Shown piece after piece: positions 12,401 through 24,740 of a DNA stretch of 64,000 bases. How positions within the stretch are numbered: the stretch's first letter is position 1; each line of letters begins with the position of its first letter. This stretch comes from Takakia lepidozioides (Eukaryota > Streptophyta > Takakiopsida > Takakiales > Takakiaceae). The position numbers were made by a program, and so were the translations under genes. Under the pieces are notes generated by a model. It was not told where the DNA came from. It saw only the letters and a list, made by a program, of their open reading frames with translations, and did no database searches. Location: positions 36,720,042 to 36,784,041 of the forward strand of contig CM060734.1 in assembly GCA_030704615.1 (NCBI GenBank), written 5' to 3'.

Positions 12401-14198
12401 CTCATTCCGGAGAGCCTGTCTTCAGCGCCCAACATCACACTTTATATCCCAAACAAACACTCAAACTTGTCAGAGGTCCATCAAGCACAGTGCACAGTGC
12501 ACCATGCCTTCCGTCCAGCAGCCCATGCAAAGCCTCTTTGGCTACGTTAGCGTTTTCCATCATTGACTCGTTCTCCGACATTCACTGACTTCCCATAAAG
12601 CAATTCAGTACAATCAAAAACTGAGCTCGACGCTTATCGTCATAATCTCAACGATCGTCCACCCAAGTTTTATCCATCATAACCACATCCACGTAGGTGT
12701 GGTGACCCCTCCATACATATCACGCGTCTATGAACGAACTTGTAATTCATTCTTCCGCGAAGTAGCCAGTCACCGTGCAAGACCCGGGCATATCGCTTCT
12801 CTCAGTCAGCAAGGAAGGCCTGCCGAGTATTTATGCTACGGCAGAGCGGTAAAACCTGCAAACGATATGGGATAATATCTGGCTTATGTGTAGGCGACGA
12901 ATGGACATGTCTCACATGCTGGCCCCAGAAACCTCGTCGTATGTAAAATCCTTCTTCTCGCACGTGCCGAGGCAGAGCCTTAACAACTCGATAACACTTT
13001 TCCGTTTACTTACATATCTTTCTTTTGGGAAGTTCCGATTGGGATGCACTGCATTTACTCCACATTCAGTCGAGCAGTGGGTCCCCTTTGCTTTATTAAT
13101 AATACGCAGTGCTGTTTCCCTGTTTGGGTGAGAGACTCCATCCAGAATGTTCTGCCGTGATCCGCAAAATCCAGAAAGGGCTGCCCGCCGTGGGGCCCCC
13201 GATTGTGTGTGTGTAGCTTTTCCGGTCGTAACAGTCAGCTGCGTCACGCCTCCACGCATATTCCATGGAATATGTCGTGTCCTGAGGGATCATTGACCAA
13301 CCTGGCACATACGAAATAATACCGCGGACCCTATTATACATTACCAACCTACGCCATACACTTTTTTCTTAAGAAAGCAAAAAGCTTTAACTAAAAGCAT
13401 GCACCTTATATTCCCTTCATTTGTGGTTTGTAGGTCCGCTTTCACGTGAGCTAATGAGTTTCCTCATTTCTGTATTCATGACAAGCCTTTCTAGATATCG
13501 ATTACCGCATACACTTATGTATGATTTCTTTGGAAAATTATCTTTCAATTAAAAAAAGGGCTGTATCATGTTGGCTGCCATTGTACCAGGGGAGTGTAGT
13601 TATTTCATGCTTATTATTTTACACTATCCTTCAACAAAGTATTCCATTTCTGTTTTAGGCCGCCTACTAATATACTCGGAATCTAGTTCACATAAAAGAC
13701 ACGGTTGAAGTAACTAGAGGCATCAAGTTCTTTCCCGGAATGTGGCTGTAATTTCCCATGACATATTCCGAACTCAGAATATGTCGCTGGAAATTTTACA
13801 CACTTATTCCATGTCCACCCCGCACTTTTATGCAAGTGGATGGGAATTTCACTGACTCGTGAGATGCCCGTGATGCTGGCCTGAAAATATGCCATGCCTT
13901 GGGGGCTTGCCGCAAGGTATTTCCCCGTGTTTTCTATTAAAAACGTTTGATGAAAGACTCCTATGATCCCCTTTCCATACGAAAAACAAAACCGAAGAAT
14001 TAGTAGGCTCTCAATGATTCAATCCCGTGCAAGACAATTCGTCTTCCAAATCCGAAAATGAGGTATCAGGCGACCGTTCCCCTCATTAAAACAATTAAAA
14101 AGTAGAAAATGAACGTACGAACTTACCCAGGTAGTTTCTGGTACTAAACTGAGATGGGGGTATGACAAAAGAAAAAAAGAGAGAGTGGGAGGGTGGGG
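9477..14198. other. Intergenic sequence between the carrier and phospholipase genes
   Basis: The first few hundred bases are probably the 3' UTR of the carrier gene. The remainder has only short frames without recognisable domains, no repeats with clear ends and no RNA gene. Frames around 10494-10916 and 12255-12588 were examined and look like chance. The distal promoter of the phospholipase gene is likely in the last kilobase. Confidence 0.5.
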
Positions 14199-14205
14199 TA
14201 TAAAA
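14199..14205 (+). promoter_or_regulatory. TATA box of the phospholipase gene
   Basis: TATAAAA follows a purine-rich stretch and lies 741 bp before the chosen start codon. Transcription would begin near 14230, giving a long GC-rich leader. AG at 14929-14930, just before the start codon region, could be the end of a leader intron. Confidence 0.55.
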
Positions 14206-14945
14206 GCAGCAATCAAGTTGTGGACTGCTACAGAAGCAGCGGGTCAACACAGATATTAGGGACGCCTACGTGGCGGAAGTTCAGACCGCAGGACTGGCCC
14301 GTAAAGCGCAGGGCGACCACAGTGAGGACGGGCGCGGCCGCCTTCTGTGCGTGCGGCCTGCCGCCCGTGAATGTACCGGGCAGCGTCGGGCGAGGGAGCG
14401 AGAGCGTAACGAAGCGGAGGCGTGGAGTCGGGGGAGGCGAGCGGTAGGGTACAAGAAGTGAAGGGTCTGCGAGACTGACATGAGGCCGGCATTGCTGTGA
14501 ATGAGTAACAAGTGTGTGCAGCAATTGCAATTGCGTGCGTGCTTCCTGTATGCTCGGGCTGGTCAGATTTGAGGTTTCTTGCGCTATTTCTGTTCTGGGT
14601 TGTGGTTGTTTGGGGGAATTGGTGGAACAATTGTGGCAGAGAGAGGGTCTGGAATTTCTGTCTAGGAAGACGATGAGGGGTTCGTAAGAGGGATGTAGTG
14701 GAAGGCCTTTCGCATCGTTTCACGCTGGTGGACGCTTCATGTTTAGTTAACTCTTTGCATTCCGTACAATTTCGAGGTTTCTTAACCTCAATTGCCGAAA
14801 TAAGGTCCGTGGCTGTGTTTAATTCTGTGTGAGGCATCCCTTACTCTTTGTTTTTGTTCCTGCTTTATGCGGTCTCGTTTGTGTTTACTTTGGATCCCCC
14901 ACACACCGATTTCTGTGCAGCCATTTGCAGGTGCCGAAGGTCGTA

Positions 14946-17900
14946 ATGAAGTCCCCAGAGCGTGGTCGGGGGATCGTTGTTGCTTTTCTACTGCTGCACC
15001 TGTTTCTTGTCCCCGCTCTCGCGAAGTCAAAGTCTAAAATTGATGGCCCCATCAAGACAGTGGTGGTGTTGGTGATGGAGAATCGGTCATTCGATCACAT
15101 GCTAGGGTGGCTCAAGCGCCTGAATCCGGAGATCGATGGTCTTCGGGGAGATGAATGCAATCCGAAGAACACCACGGTTCCAGGCTCTCCTCTTGTCTGT
15201 GTCTCAGACATCGCAGAGTTTGTTGACCCCGATCCTGGACACTCCTTCCAAGCCATTCGGGAGCAGATTTTTGGACAAAATGATACCTCGGAGAACCCTC
15301 CTCCCATGAACGGTTTTGCGCAGCAAGCAGAGAGCATGGATAAAGGTTTTTCAAAGACGGTGATGAGTGCTTTCAGGTATGTTTGCGTTGTCTGATTCGC
15401 ATGGCAGATTGAAATACTCCCTTTGCTTGCAGCTAAGATTCTTCAAGTTATTAATTATAGATTAAGACTGCACGGTTACAACGGTATAGCATGTGCATCG
15501 TGAGGCCACCAAGAGCAGGTTGACGAAATTCCCGGGTGATGCTATCACCAGTTGTTCACCTGAAGCTTTGGAAGTATGAACTTTCCAGCACCAATCCCTT
15601 TGGAACCGTTTGGCAATGCACTAGTGTGCTTGTGTCGCAAAAAGCCTCACTTTTTGGAACACTTCAGAGATCAATCTGTATATGCATTATGTACCTGCTG
15701 CTTAACTGCTGCATGGATCTTGGGAGTTTTGATCCCCCTGCAATTTCCAAATCTGTGTTTTTTTCACTCTGAGCTCTAGGGCCTTGTGTCATCCAGGGCC
15801 TTACGTTATCATCACTGTGTACTGTTGGGTGTCTCTCAACGGAAAGTGCAACATAGCTTTCACTTTCTTGCAGCAGTAATGACAATATCCATGGCGGCAA
15901 GTTGGAAAACAGTATTGCCCATTGGATTGTGCTTCTTAGCTTGAAAGGTTTATAACCTTGCCATTGTCAAGGATTCTGCCATAGTTCCTGCGAGGTTCAA
16001 AAATTTCATTTGAAAGTCAGTGCCCAAAGGCTCACAGTTGAGAAATATGCGAATTACCCCACATGTATAGTCATCAGTCGTGTACATTTTATATGACCGC
16101 GACATTCGCACAGGAAAGTCAGTTTAGGCACCAGATTGAATGGTTGACTCGTACCATAGCTCAGGTGCTGGCCCCTAGCATTGTTTTCATAGTCTTGTCT
16201 TGTGTATGTCACATGGGGGTGATAGGATCTCCATTCAAGTGACATTATTCAGTATGCATATGTTACTGGCTATCATAGCTTCCTTTTTGGTCCTCACCTC
16301 TAAAGCTGCACTGTGTTTCCAAGTAGTGCAAACAAGTCCAGGCAATTGTTCTTACGGTCTCCAACCACAGATTACAGTTTCTTGTGTAGGAAAAATGAAA
16401 GAGGAAACCTCTTCTGCACTAAGGCTAGCTTATGTTTAATTCACCAGACCCTTAGTAGCTTGAGCATGGCAGAGTGATTCCAAGAAATTTTGTGAAATGG
16501 TGGGTGAGTTAATTCTGCTCGGTGCCTTCACTTGTGCGAATTTTTTGTTCCTTAAATAGCACCCTACTATGGGGTCTCAGGGTTTATGATATCCTGTGGT
16601 CCATCATCCTTGTAGGTAGAGTAAGCTGGTTGACATTGGTCGCAGTGGTCAGCAATCCAGGTGTTAGTGAGGGTGCCCAGAACAGTGATTTGTACTCTTA
16701 GCTTTACTGCGACTGCTGTTTATGTATTGCAGGCCGGAAGTGATCCCTGCTTACACAGCTCTGGCCATGGAGTATGCATTGTTTGACCGCTGGTTTGCAT
16801 CAGTTCCGGCCTCTACACAGCCTAACCGTTTCTACGTCCACTCAGCCACCTCTCATGGAGCAATGAGCAATGTTAGAGGAAATTTGGTAAAGGGCTTTCC
16901 GCAAAAGTCCATCTTTGAATCGGTTGATAATGCCGGACTTTCCTTTGGCATTTACTACCAGAATATTCCAGCAACCCTATTTTTCCGGAACCTTCGCAAA
17001 CTGAAGTATGTAACTAAGTTCCATGAGTACGGTGCCAAGTTCGAAAAGCATGCCCGTGCTGGAACCCTTCCCAACTATGCAGTTGTTGAACAGCGCTATT
17101 TCGACATGAAGCTCCTGCCAGCCAATGATGATCATCCTTCTCACGACGTGGCTGAGGGCCAGGCATTCATCAAAGAGGTGTATGAGATCCTGAGGGCTAG
17201 CCCACAATGGAATGAGATGCTCTTCATCATAACCTATGATGAACATGGGGGTTTCTATGACCATGTGCCAACGCCTGTGCAAAATGTTCCAAATCCTGAT
17301 GGGTTGATTGGTGATGAGCCCTACTTCTTCGACTTCCAGAGGTTGGGTGTACGGGTACCGACCATCATGATCTCCCCATGGATCAACAAGGGTACTGGTA
17401 TGTTTGGCACATTCCCTTTCTCCCAGGTCAATTAATTGCTTTCCTTCCCTGCTTTCCATTGTCCTCTCTTTCCCCATCTGTCAGGGCTAACATGACACCA
17501 CTTGCAGTTGTATGGAAGGAATCTAATGACCTTTTCGTGTGTCGCAGTGGTGCATGGACCAGATGGTCCCACTCCAGATTCGCAGTTCGAGCATTCATCT
17601 ATCTCAGCCACAGTCAAAAAAATATTTAACCTGAAAGACGATTATTTGACAGCACGTGATGCTTGGGCAGGGACTTTTGAACACATTTTTTCAGAACGCA
17701 AGTCACCACGGACTGATTGCCCAGGTGTGTCTCTCTCTACCTGCTCGCTTACTAAATTAGATACTCTTCAAGACCCAGGGTAAACATCTTGTGGGTTTTA
17801 AAGTCCAGTCTGACAAGTATCTGGCTAGCTGGTTATGTTGTCAATGCCTTGCCCCTAGATGTGTTGAAAGCCCAGGCGGAAGTGGGTTTAAAGAACTCAT

Positions 17901-18680
17901 TCTGGAATTTAGGGTTTGTGATAGCCCCGTAGGGTTCCGAGGACAGTCATCAACAGCCCGTGGATTGCCGGATTTCTTCTGGCCAATCTTTAGTTACTAG
18001 ACGCCCAGAGAATATGTAAAGGACCTTTAGCTGTAACTTGGTATTACATATTCTTCATCAGGAGGACAATGTTCTCAATAGGGCTGATCTAGCTTGGTTT
18101 AAAAGTGTTTGTTAAAAGAGTTTATTTCGTTATACATGGTATGAAGGCACATGCCCATGAAGTCCATGACAAGGTGATACCTAGTTCATGCCTTTGTTAT
18201 ATTCAGGATTCCAAGGCTAGAGCGTAAGAATATGCATGAAAGTGGAGAGAGCTAGATATGCAATTCAACTTTGTTTTATACTATAGTCTGATATGTGGTC
18301 AATATGTTAATGGTCATCTTGTTTTAGGAGGTGGTCTAAAAGTGTTCTCTTCTGCAGATGAGCTTCCTAGCCCGCCATGGTCTTTGAGGCACTCACCTGC
18401 CAATGAAAAGGCCCCCCTCACTGAATTCCAGGAGGAATTGGTTCAGCTGGCATCTCAGTTAAATGGAGACCACCACCATCCCCGTTACCCCCACCTGGGG
18501 AAGTCCATGGATGTTGGACAAGCCCACACATACGTAACGGATGCAGTTGCCCAGTTTCTCAAAACAGGAAGGATTGCTTTAAAAGCTGGTGGGGATATGG
18601 AGTCGATTGTGGAGGTGCAACCTTCTATAATTGGAAGGAAAGGAGGAATGTTTCAATCGACACTCGTTGGTAGTAGCTGA
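14946..18680 (+). CDS. NPC: Non-specific phospholipase C (NPC), 4 exons
   Basis: Predicted exons are 14946-15376, 16733-17397, 17548-17724 and 18358-18680. Phases match and give 531 residues, the usual length for the family. Residues 1-27 form a hydrophobic signal peptide ([18 protein letters not shown]). Phosphoesterase motifs follow in the expected order: ENRSFDH (45-51), PNR (174-176), DDHPSHD (276-282) and [12 protein letters not shown] (311-322). The resemblance is to the secreted or endomembrane NPC1/2/6 type. Such enzymes hydrolyse phosphatidylcholine and related lipids to diacylglycerol, in phosphate-starvation lipid remodelling and signalling. The frame is open 39 codons further upstream to an ATG at 14829, but the inner ATG puts the signal peptide at the N-terminus. 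All catalytic motifs are intact. Confidence 0.94.
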
Positions 18681-20229
18681 TATGTACATCATGCAAAGAA
18701 CTCAGCTCCGGTCTGCCAATGGTGGAAAGCTGAAGGAGAAAGTTGGCCTGGAGTGGTGTTAGGTTGGAGAAAAGAAGAGGGAGGATTCTAAGGCAGGGAC
18801 CTTTTCAGGGGCAGTGACACACTCATGCTTCTAAGTGGTGGGAAGGCTTTGAAGGGTTGAATTCGCAGTGCATCTGACATATACCTACTAGCCCCAAGGG
18901 GCCGCAACCAACCAAGTAGTTCAAGAGATGTTTCAGGTCTGGTGGTCCACTGGATTTGCGGAGGGAGGGCTTAATTATTCCATAATCACAGCAAGCAATT
19001 ATTTCAGCTGTAGCTAGGGGCTGGAAGGCAAGAAACCTATACACCATTCTCTCCCATTTTTCCCTTCCCTGTTTCCCCCTCCTTGCAAGGGGCATTCTTG
19101 GGCAGCCTCAGAAAACTTGTCCATTATTTTGTACATTATGTGTTTAAAACAGGGGAGTAGACATGCACCCTGTGGAGCAACACTTTTGTGCTTTACATGC
19201 GCTACTTCTCCACCAAGTTTCCTGTTTGTTCTGTGATATGTAGTTGTTCTTCTTTACATATTGTGCGTGTCTACAATTCTACTGAATTGTGTGTGATAGT
19301 GTCCACTAAATATCTGGAACTGCTGGATTGTCTCTGTTACTTTGGTTGTTGGGTAGAAAGTTATCAGGCTGCTGTTTCTTTCCACAAACATGATTTAGCA
19401 CTGTTGAGACATCTACTCTTCGGCATCGAGTGACTCTAGTGCCCACTGTTCTGGGGCCCACTGTTCTGGGGACTGGAAACCTTCCGTGCCACTCAATCCT
19501 AAACCCCTAATAATCTGATAAGGGTCACACTACCTACTATTCTAGCCTTTAAAAATGTTCCGTCCATAAGGGGTAACCCCCTATCCATACATCCTACTAT
19601 TTACAAAGGTTGCATATTATCAGTTATCTGTACTCCTTCCCTTGATTGAGTGTTATTTTCCTCAACAGTAGAATTTATACACCGGTTGGAAAGATAATTC
19701 TACCTAATGTGGAGACCATTGATATTCTGGTTGCAAAACCATGAGCTTGGGAGGCTGTGAGCAGTGTTGTACTGTTATCAAATTTAGATGATACCATGCA
19801 GGTGGTGGTAGGAAGAATTTAGAAATTTGTGCTATTGTCTGTTCTCGAATAGTAAAAAATTTATGGATTTTGCTACCACTAAGTATCAAAAAGCATGTTT
19901 TGTAAATTTTCAACTTTGTGGTAAAATGATGGTATTGCATGTTATCAGCAACGGGTAGCAATAATTAAATCACATGCACAATGCAACAACATGTTTCTGA
20001 GCACATAGTCAGTGACATCAAATTGAATGAGACTCATAACAAAATAGGAGGCGGCAATGATCACCAAACCCTAACCCCAGCTAGGTAGGGTTTTATGAGG
20101 AATGGCGGCATTAGGTAGACCCGACAGGTCTGTTACAGGCGAAATTCGCCTACAACCTATAACTGTTGGATAGGGTACCTCATAACCGGGTTGATCACTA
20201 GGTAACCACCATGCTTGAAAACTAACATT
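18681..20229. other. 3' flank of the phospholipase gene, no further gene seen
   Basis: The first 500-700 bp are probably its 3' UTR. The rest is AT-rich with short frames only. It ends where the decayed piggyBac transposase begins. Confidence 0.5.
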
Positions 20230-21365
20230 TCCATGTCCAGATGGTTGATAGATGCTTAGAATGACCTATATGCTCAGTTTTGGCAGCCCGATCAGAACCT
20301 GTGTCTTCGCCAACTCATCATAACCTGGGGCTCCACTATCTACCACCACCACGTTATTGTCTACAATATATAAAGTAAAGTATAAAGGGAAGTACCCTAA
20401 TTAATTCCAACAATATATGGTCGAAGAACTATGAACTTGGGAATTAAGATTTGGTATTTTGGCTGATGAAATTCAAGGTATGTGCACAGGATGGAGATAC
20501 ACCTTGACATGGATGGAGATGTGGAGCTGAAGAAAATGCATGGGCTATTTTGTTGTAACTGGGCTGTTGCCTGGATTTGAGGGGAAAGGCCACATTGTCA
20601 CTATGGACAATTTCTTCTCTAGCGTTAGAGAAGAAATTGTCCCTTGCTTTTCTATGACATTCCCTTTCTTCCCTAGCCCCTTTCTTTCCTATGACCTTGA
20701 AACGATTGGTATCTATGCTACTAGCACAGTGACAGATAGTGCGTGTCGGGTTTTCTACCTGTTTGGACTTAGTGAAAACAAGAGAGAGGTAGGCTGGATT
20801 ACCACATGCATGTTTTCTAACAAGCTTGTGGCCTCGTCCACGTATGATAACAAATGTGTGAACCTCTTGAACTCTGTTGTGAACCCTGTGGCTGGGAATT
20901 GTTCATTCAAAGGTGGCACCATGGTGCCTGCCGTCTCTTCACCTTCTCCATTGTGAAGCATTATCAACTACACATAAGGGATATGGATGTGCAAGATCAG
21001 TTGTGAAGATACTCATACAAACCGGTGACCACAATTGGTGGTGCAAATTGTACTTTCATTTAGTGAGACAGCCTTGGTGAACTCCTGCTTGTTGTAACTC
21101 CTGCTTCATGAAACGCAAGGGTCGGTCCCCCTGATGACTGTCTTCTACTTACTGTAGAGGTAACCAAAGGATTGACTCTTGGGTGATTTGGTCCTAGGTG
21201 AACAATTCAGCCGGGGTATTATGTCATAAACCCGGGAGTCTGTCACTTCTACCTAAAAGAGGGAGAATGAAGTGTCTGGAGTGTGGTTGAGGTACTACTG
21301 CCAGGCTTGTGGGGATATTTCTTTCTGTTTGGGTGCATATTTGTGAAGCGTCTCAGCAAGGACTT
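20230..21365 (+). pseudogene. Decayed piggyBac transposase
   Basis: Fragments align by eye, in order, with the transposase at 54.7-56.4 kb. They are FWQPDQNLC near 20280-20310, then GFEGKGHIVTMDNFFSS (20570-20625), IYATSTV (near 20715), SNKLVASSTYDNK (near 20817-20856), FKGGTMVPA (near 20907), VKHYQLHIRDMDVQDQL (20955-21003), and a Cys-rich tail from KCLECG to CQACGDISFCLG (21265-21345). Frameshifts and stops interrupt it, and a duplicated stretch follows the DNFFSS motif. Two catalytic aspartate positions are still recognisable, but the region before the first is lost. It cannot make an active protein. Element ends were not found. Confidence 0.75.
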
Positions 21366-23439
21366 TGATGTGGGTGGATTGCTTTGCGTTGTTTACAACT
21401 GCAGAGACATGGGGTGTCCAGTTTAAAAGGGTTCGCTTTATGTACACTTCCCCCTTATATTTAATTTCTCTCTCTCACTCCAGATTCAGCTGAAAAAAAA
21501 TTTCTCCAGGCAGTCAAATTTTGCATACCTCATTCGAACTTTGTTTTTCATACTAGGGGGCTCAAACTGAGCCCTACACTCAACCTTCCGAATTTTTCAG
21601 ATCTGAACCGAATTTAAGGAGGTAAGTGAGCACACCAAGCATTTCAGGAATAAGAGAGAGAGGATACTAAGGTAGTTACATCCAAATGTGAGCGCTTAAG
21701 CAGATATGCCCATACAATTGGTGCAGTAAGGGGAAAAATTATATGACTGGATTAGCAATTGAACAAACAGCTTGTGGTTTGAATTGCATGAATTTTGGAC
21801 GAAGTGGCTAATTGATATATATTATCAAAGTGGCAGGGCACAAAAATGCTATGCCTGAGCTATAGAGGGTTCCATAACTCACTGAAATATTATCTAATAT
21901 AAAGCCTACATGTGACCTGATATGCACGAGATGTGCACTTGAAATGGCCCAATAACTCACCCAACAGCTCGGCTCACAAGAGCGAAAAGTATTCTATAGA
22001 AGGCCTCCATTTGGCAAATACGCTGGTCACACTATTCAGCACGTTTTTGTTCATCTAACAAAGCACCATGGGGTCCACAATGCCCATGAAGGAACCTAAA
22101 TCAGCCCGTTGGCAGCAAGGTGGCCATTTAAGGGCAGGCGGGACCACTTTACACCCCAAAAATAGGGGTCCATTTTAAGACCTGCTCATATTTGGGTGTT
22201 TCTACCTTATGTGTACATAGACCATACAGACACAGAAAACTCCTCTTGAACGTACGATCGATCAACATCAACGGGTATCTGCTCTCGATGCTAGGGTTTC
22301 ATAGGGATAATCTCTGCCATAGTTTCTCCTGAGAATCCACAGTGGGGAACACCAGTTATGCTCTGGTAATACCCATTCCGCCTGGCGGAATGCATGTTCG
22401 CCCTATTAGACTCGACCGCATTCCTAGGTGAACGGACCCTACCGGGCCCATTCCATAGTAGGTAGCAGCGATGGTATTGTATGGTGCAATTAGGGCGCCA
22501 AGTGCCACTACCGCTTCTATATACCGAATCGGCAGTGGTTGCGAGGGAACGAGGAAATATATGGAAACGCCAGGGAACCATCTAGGGCTAATTTGCCAGG
22601 CACGGGCTAGCACATGAAGAATTTTGCAGGCCGATTCTGCCCTTCCACGCCCTACCTTAACTGACACATACTCGATAAGGGGTCGCACAGGGTGGAATGG
22701 GCAAGGCACTTGACCTTGTGGCTGTACGTAAAGCAGGTTCGACAGTAGATCGAAGATATAAGACCAATCCATGCTGCGGAAATCTCTGACAAGTTGCAGC
22801 TTATCGACACTTCCTTGCCAAAACTACCTTATAGCTTTGTCAAACTGCATAACTCACGGCTAAGCAGTCGTCGTTGCTAGACCATGATCCTATTTTACGA
22901 ATTACCAAGTTAGACGTATCTATACCAGGCATTATAATCCAGAACCAAACTCTCCCAAATTACCACGTTAGGCGAAGTTATACCAGGCAATTATAATCCA
23001 GTACCGAACTCTTCCAAAATACATACACACCTTTTCCTCATCTTCGTTCCCGGAAACATCTACTACACACGATGCCTAATCCCATGGGATGCATTTCGAC
23101 GTCAAAAAGATGTACTTACGTTAATGAAATACAGAATAAGTTTGACATCATTATTCATACCATGGTTTTCTCCATGAGTAAGGCTAGCTTCGTACTACAA
23201 GGAGACGACTGCTAATCCGTTGAAGCACATGGAATGCCCCTTCTGTTCAGATAGCAGCATAGTAATTCTGCACATCTGTCATTGGAACAGCCGCACAAAG
23301 AATTGATACCTATGAGAAATTTTTACAGATTCCTTGATAAGTTGTGCATCCGATAGTTCTTCCTGCCGCCAGCTTGGAAAGGTTGAGGGCGTCTTCCCCT
23401 GTTTCAATGAGAGTGGAAAGAGGTAGAGGATCCCTCTCT
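21366..23439. other. Intergenic sequence, one unexplained open frame
   Basis: No family was recognised. The longest frame is on the minus strand at 22356-22772 (138 codons from ATG to stop). It is reasonably balanced in composition but has no domain I can name. The last few hundred bases before 23440 would be the 3' UTR of the downstream RCI2 gene. Confidence 0.4.
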
Positions 23440-24060
23440 CTACCGCACAAGGACATAGACAGCGTAGAGGATGCCTGGAATGTATCCCAAAATTGTGAGA
23501 AGAAGACAAATCCAAAACTCCACCTGCCAAGCAAACCACGTGTATCAGATACTTACACACCTTCCGGAACAGGCCGCTACAAAGTCGCTAACACTTTTAC
23601 TACTACCAACGCCATTTACTCAATAAATTCCCTTCATCCCAGACAGTCAAAGACCGTCCAAAACATCTGGATTAAGTACGAAACCAAGCATAAAAGTTGA
23701 ACATGGCAAAAAGCTCGGAGTGTGAAGAGAATTCGTGGGTATTAAACTACAATGTTACAAACACTTGAATGCTAGACAACTCCAAAGAAAGGGATATGGA
23801 ACATATACTACCTACAAATTATACCAAATGTAATCATGGTTCACACTCTCCAGGTCTCAGTACGCAGATGCCTAGACAAAACTGAAGCAAAGACCTTAGG
23901 GATAAACAACCAAACAACCTCGAATGTTCACGTGTCCACACGGCTACACTGGCGAGAAAGAGCTTACCAAGCATCCATACTTCAGAAACACGCCGACAGG
24001 CGGCAGAAGTACGGCTATCAAAATCTCACAGAAGGTAGCAGCGGCCATTCCCTTTCCCAT
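23440..24060 (-). CDS. RCI2: RCI2/PMP3 small membrane peptide, copy A (2 exons)
   Basis: Exon 1 is 24060-23968 and exon 2 is 23523-23440, separated by a GT-AG phase-0 intron. The 58-residue product has the two membrane segments of the UPF0057/PMP3 family: EILIAVLLPPVGVFLKYGC in exon 1 and EFWICLLLTILGYIPGILYA in exon 2. The intron sits at the position usual in plant RCI2 genes. These peptides sit in the plasma membrane and help keep membrane potential and ion balance during cold, salt or drought. The extra MGKGM before AAATF is short and normal. A paralogue lies 2.6 kb further upstream in the same orientation. Several ACGTG cores stand 450-680 bp before the start codon. Confidence 0.92.
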
Positions 24061-24512
24061 CTTGCAAGCTGTTTTGAGACGGAGAGACCAGGTGGCTGGC
24101 CAACAAAGAAACCTCTTCGGACTTGAAACCGCACTCAACAATCGACCAAGTTTACTCCCTGCTGCGCCTCACCGAACTCAGTTCAGCACAACCTCGCCAG
24201 GCCCGCAACTTCACAGAACTCTTCACAGTCACTCCACGGTTCCTCAGATAAGCTTTATCACCGCGAAGACAAGCACAACCTATGAACAAGCAACTTCGAT
24301 GCAAGCCTGCAGGTGCGTCGCAAATAAACTCCGCTCTCTTAACCTCTCGCCCCTCGCAACTCGATGCTTCACCGAAGCTCTCTTCTTTTCCGCACCGACG
24401 GCACAGATGTTTGTCCCGCTGTATCCTACGGTCATGATGATCTCCCTTATGGTGGACAGGGACACGCGTCCACGGTGCAGACGTCCCGCTGATCCTTGGG
24501 TGCCTATCGGGA

Positions 24513-24740
24513 CACGTGCCCAGGGTCTCATACGAAAATGGTGCGCATGTGAGACAAACTAAGTTACGTCTGGGCTCCACTCTTCCCTGGAATTTACTTT
24601 CTACCGCAACAAACCCGGTGAGATAGTATATAGCTACCACGTGGATGCAGCACAGGGGCCTACGAGAGCGATCAGCCTAGGCGTGCTTAGCAAGCGTCAC
24701 ATGTTTGGCGTGAATTTATTGGTGGTGGACTAGACACGTG
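24513..24740 (-). promoter_or_regulatory. G-box/ABRE-like cores upstream of RCI2 copy A
   Basis: CACGTG occurs at 24513-24518, 24638-24643 and 24735-24740. ACGTG cores are the binding sites of ABA-response bZIP factors, which fits the stress induction known for RCI2 genes. Function is inferred. Confidence 0.45.

Noticed and set aside
14228-14837. Minus-strand open frame of 193 codons near the phospholipase start
   Set aside because: It is antisense to the long GC-rich leader of the phospholipase gene, has biased composition and resembles no family.
23924-24562. Plus-strand frame of 212 codons
   Set aside because: It is antisense to RCI2 exon 1 and its upstream region, with biased composition. 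The minus-strand gene is clearly the real one.
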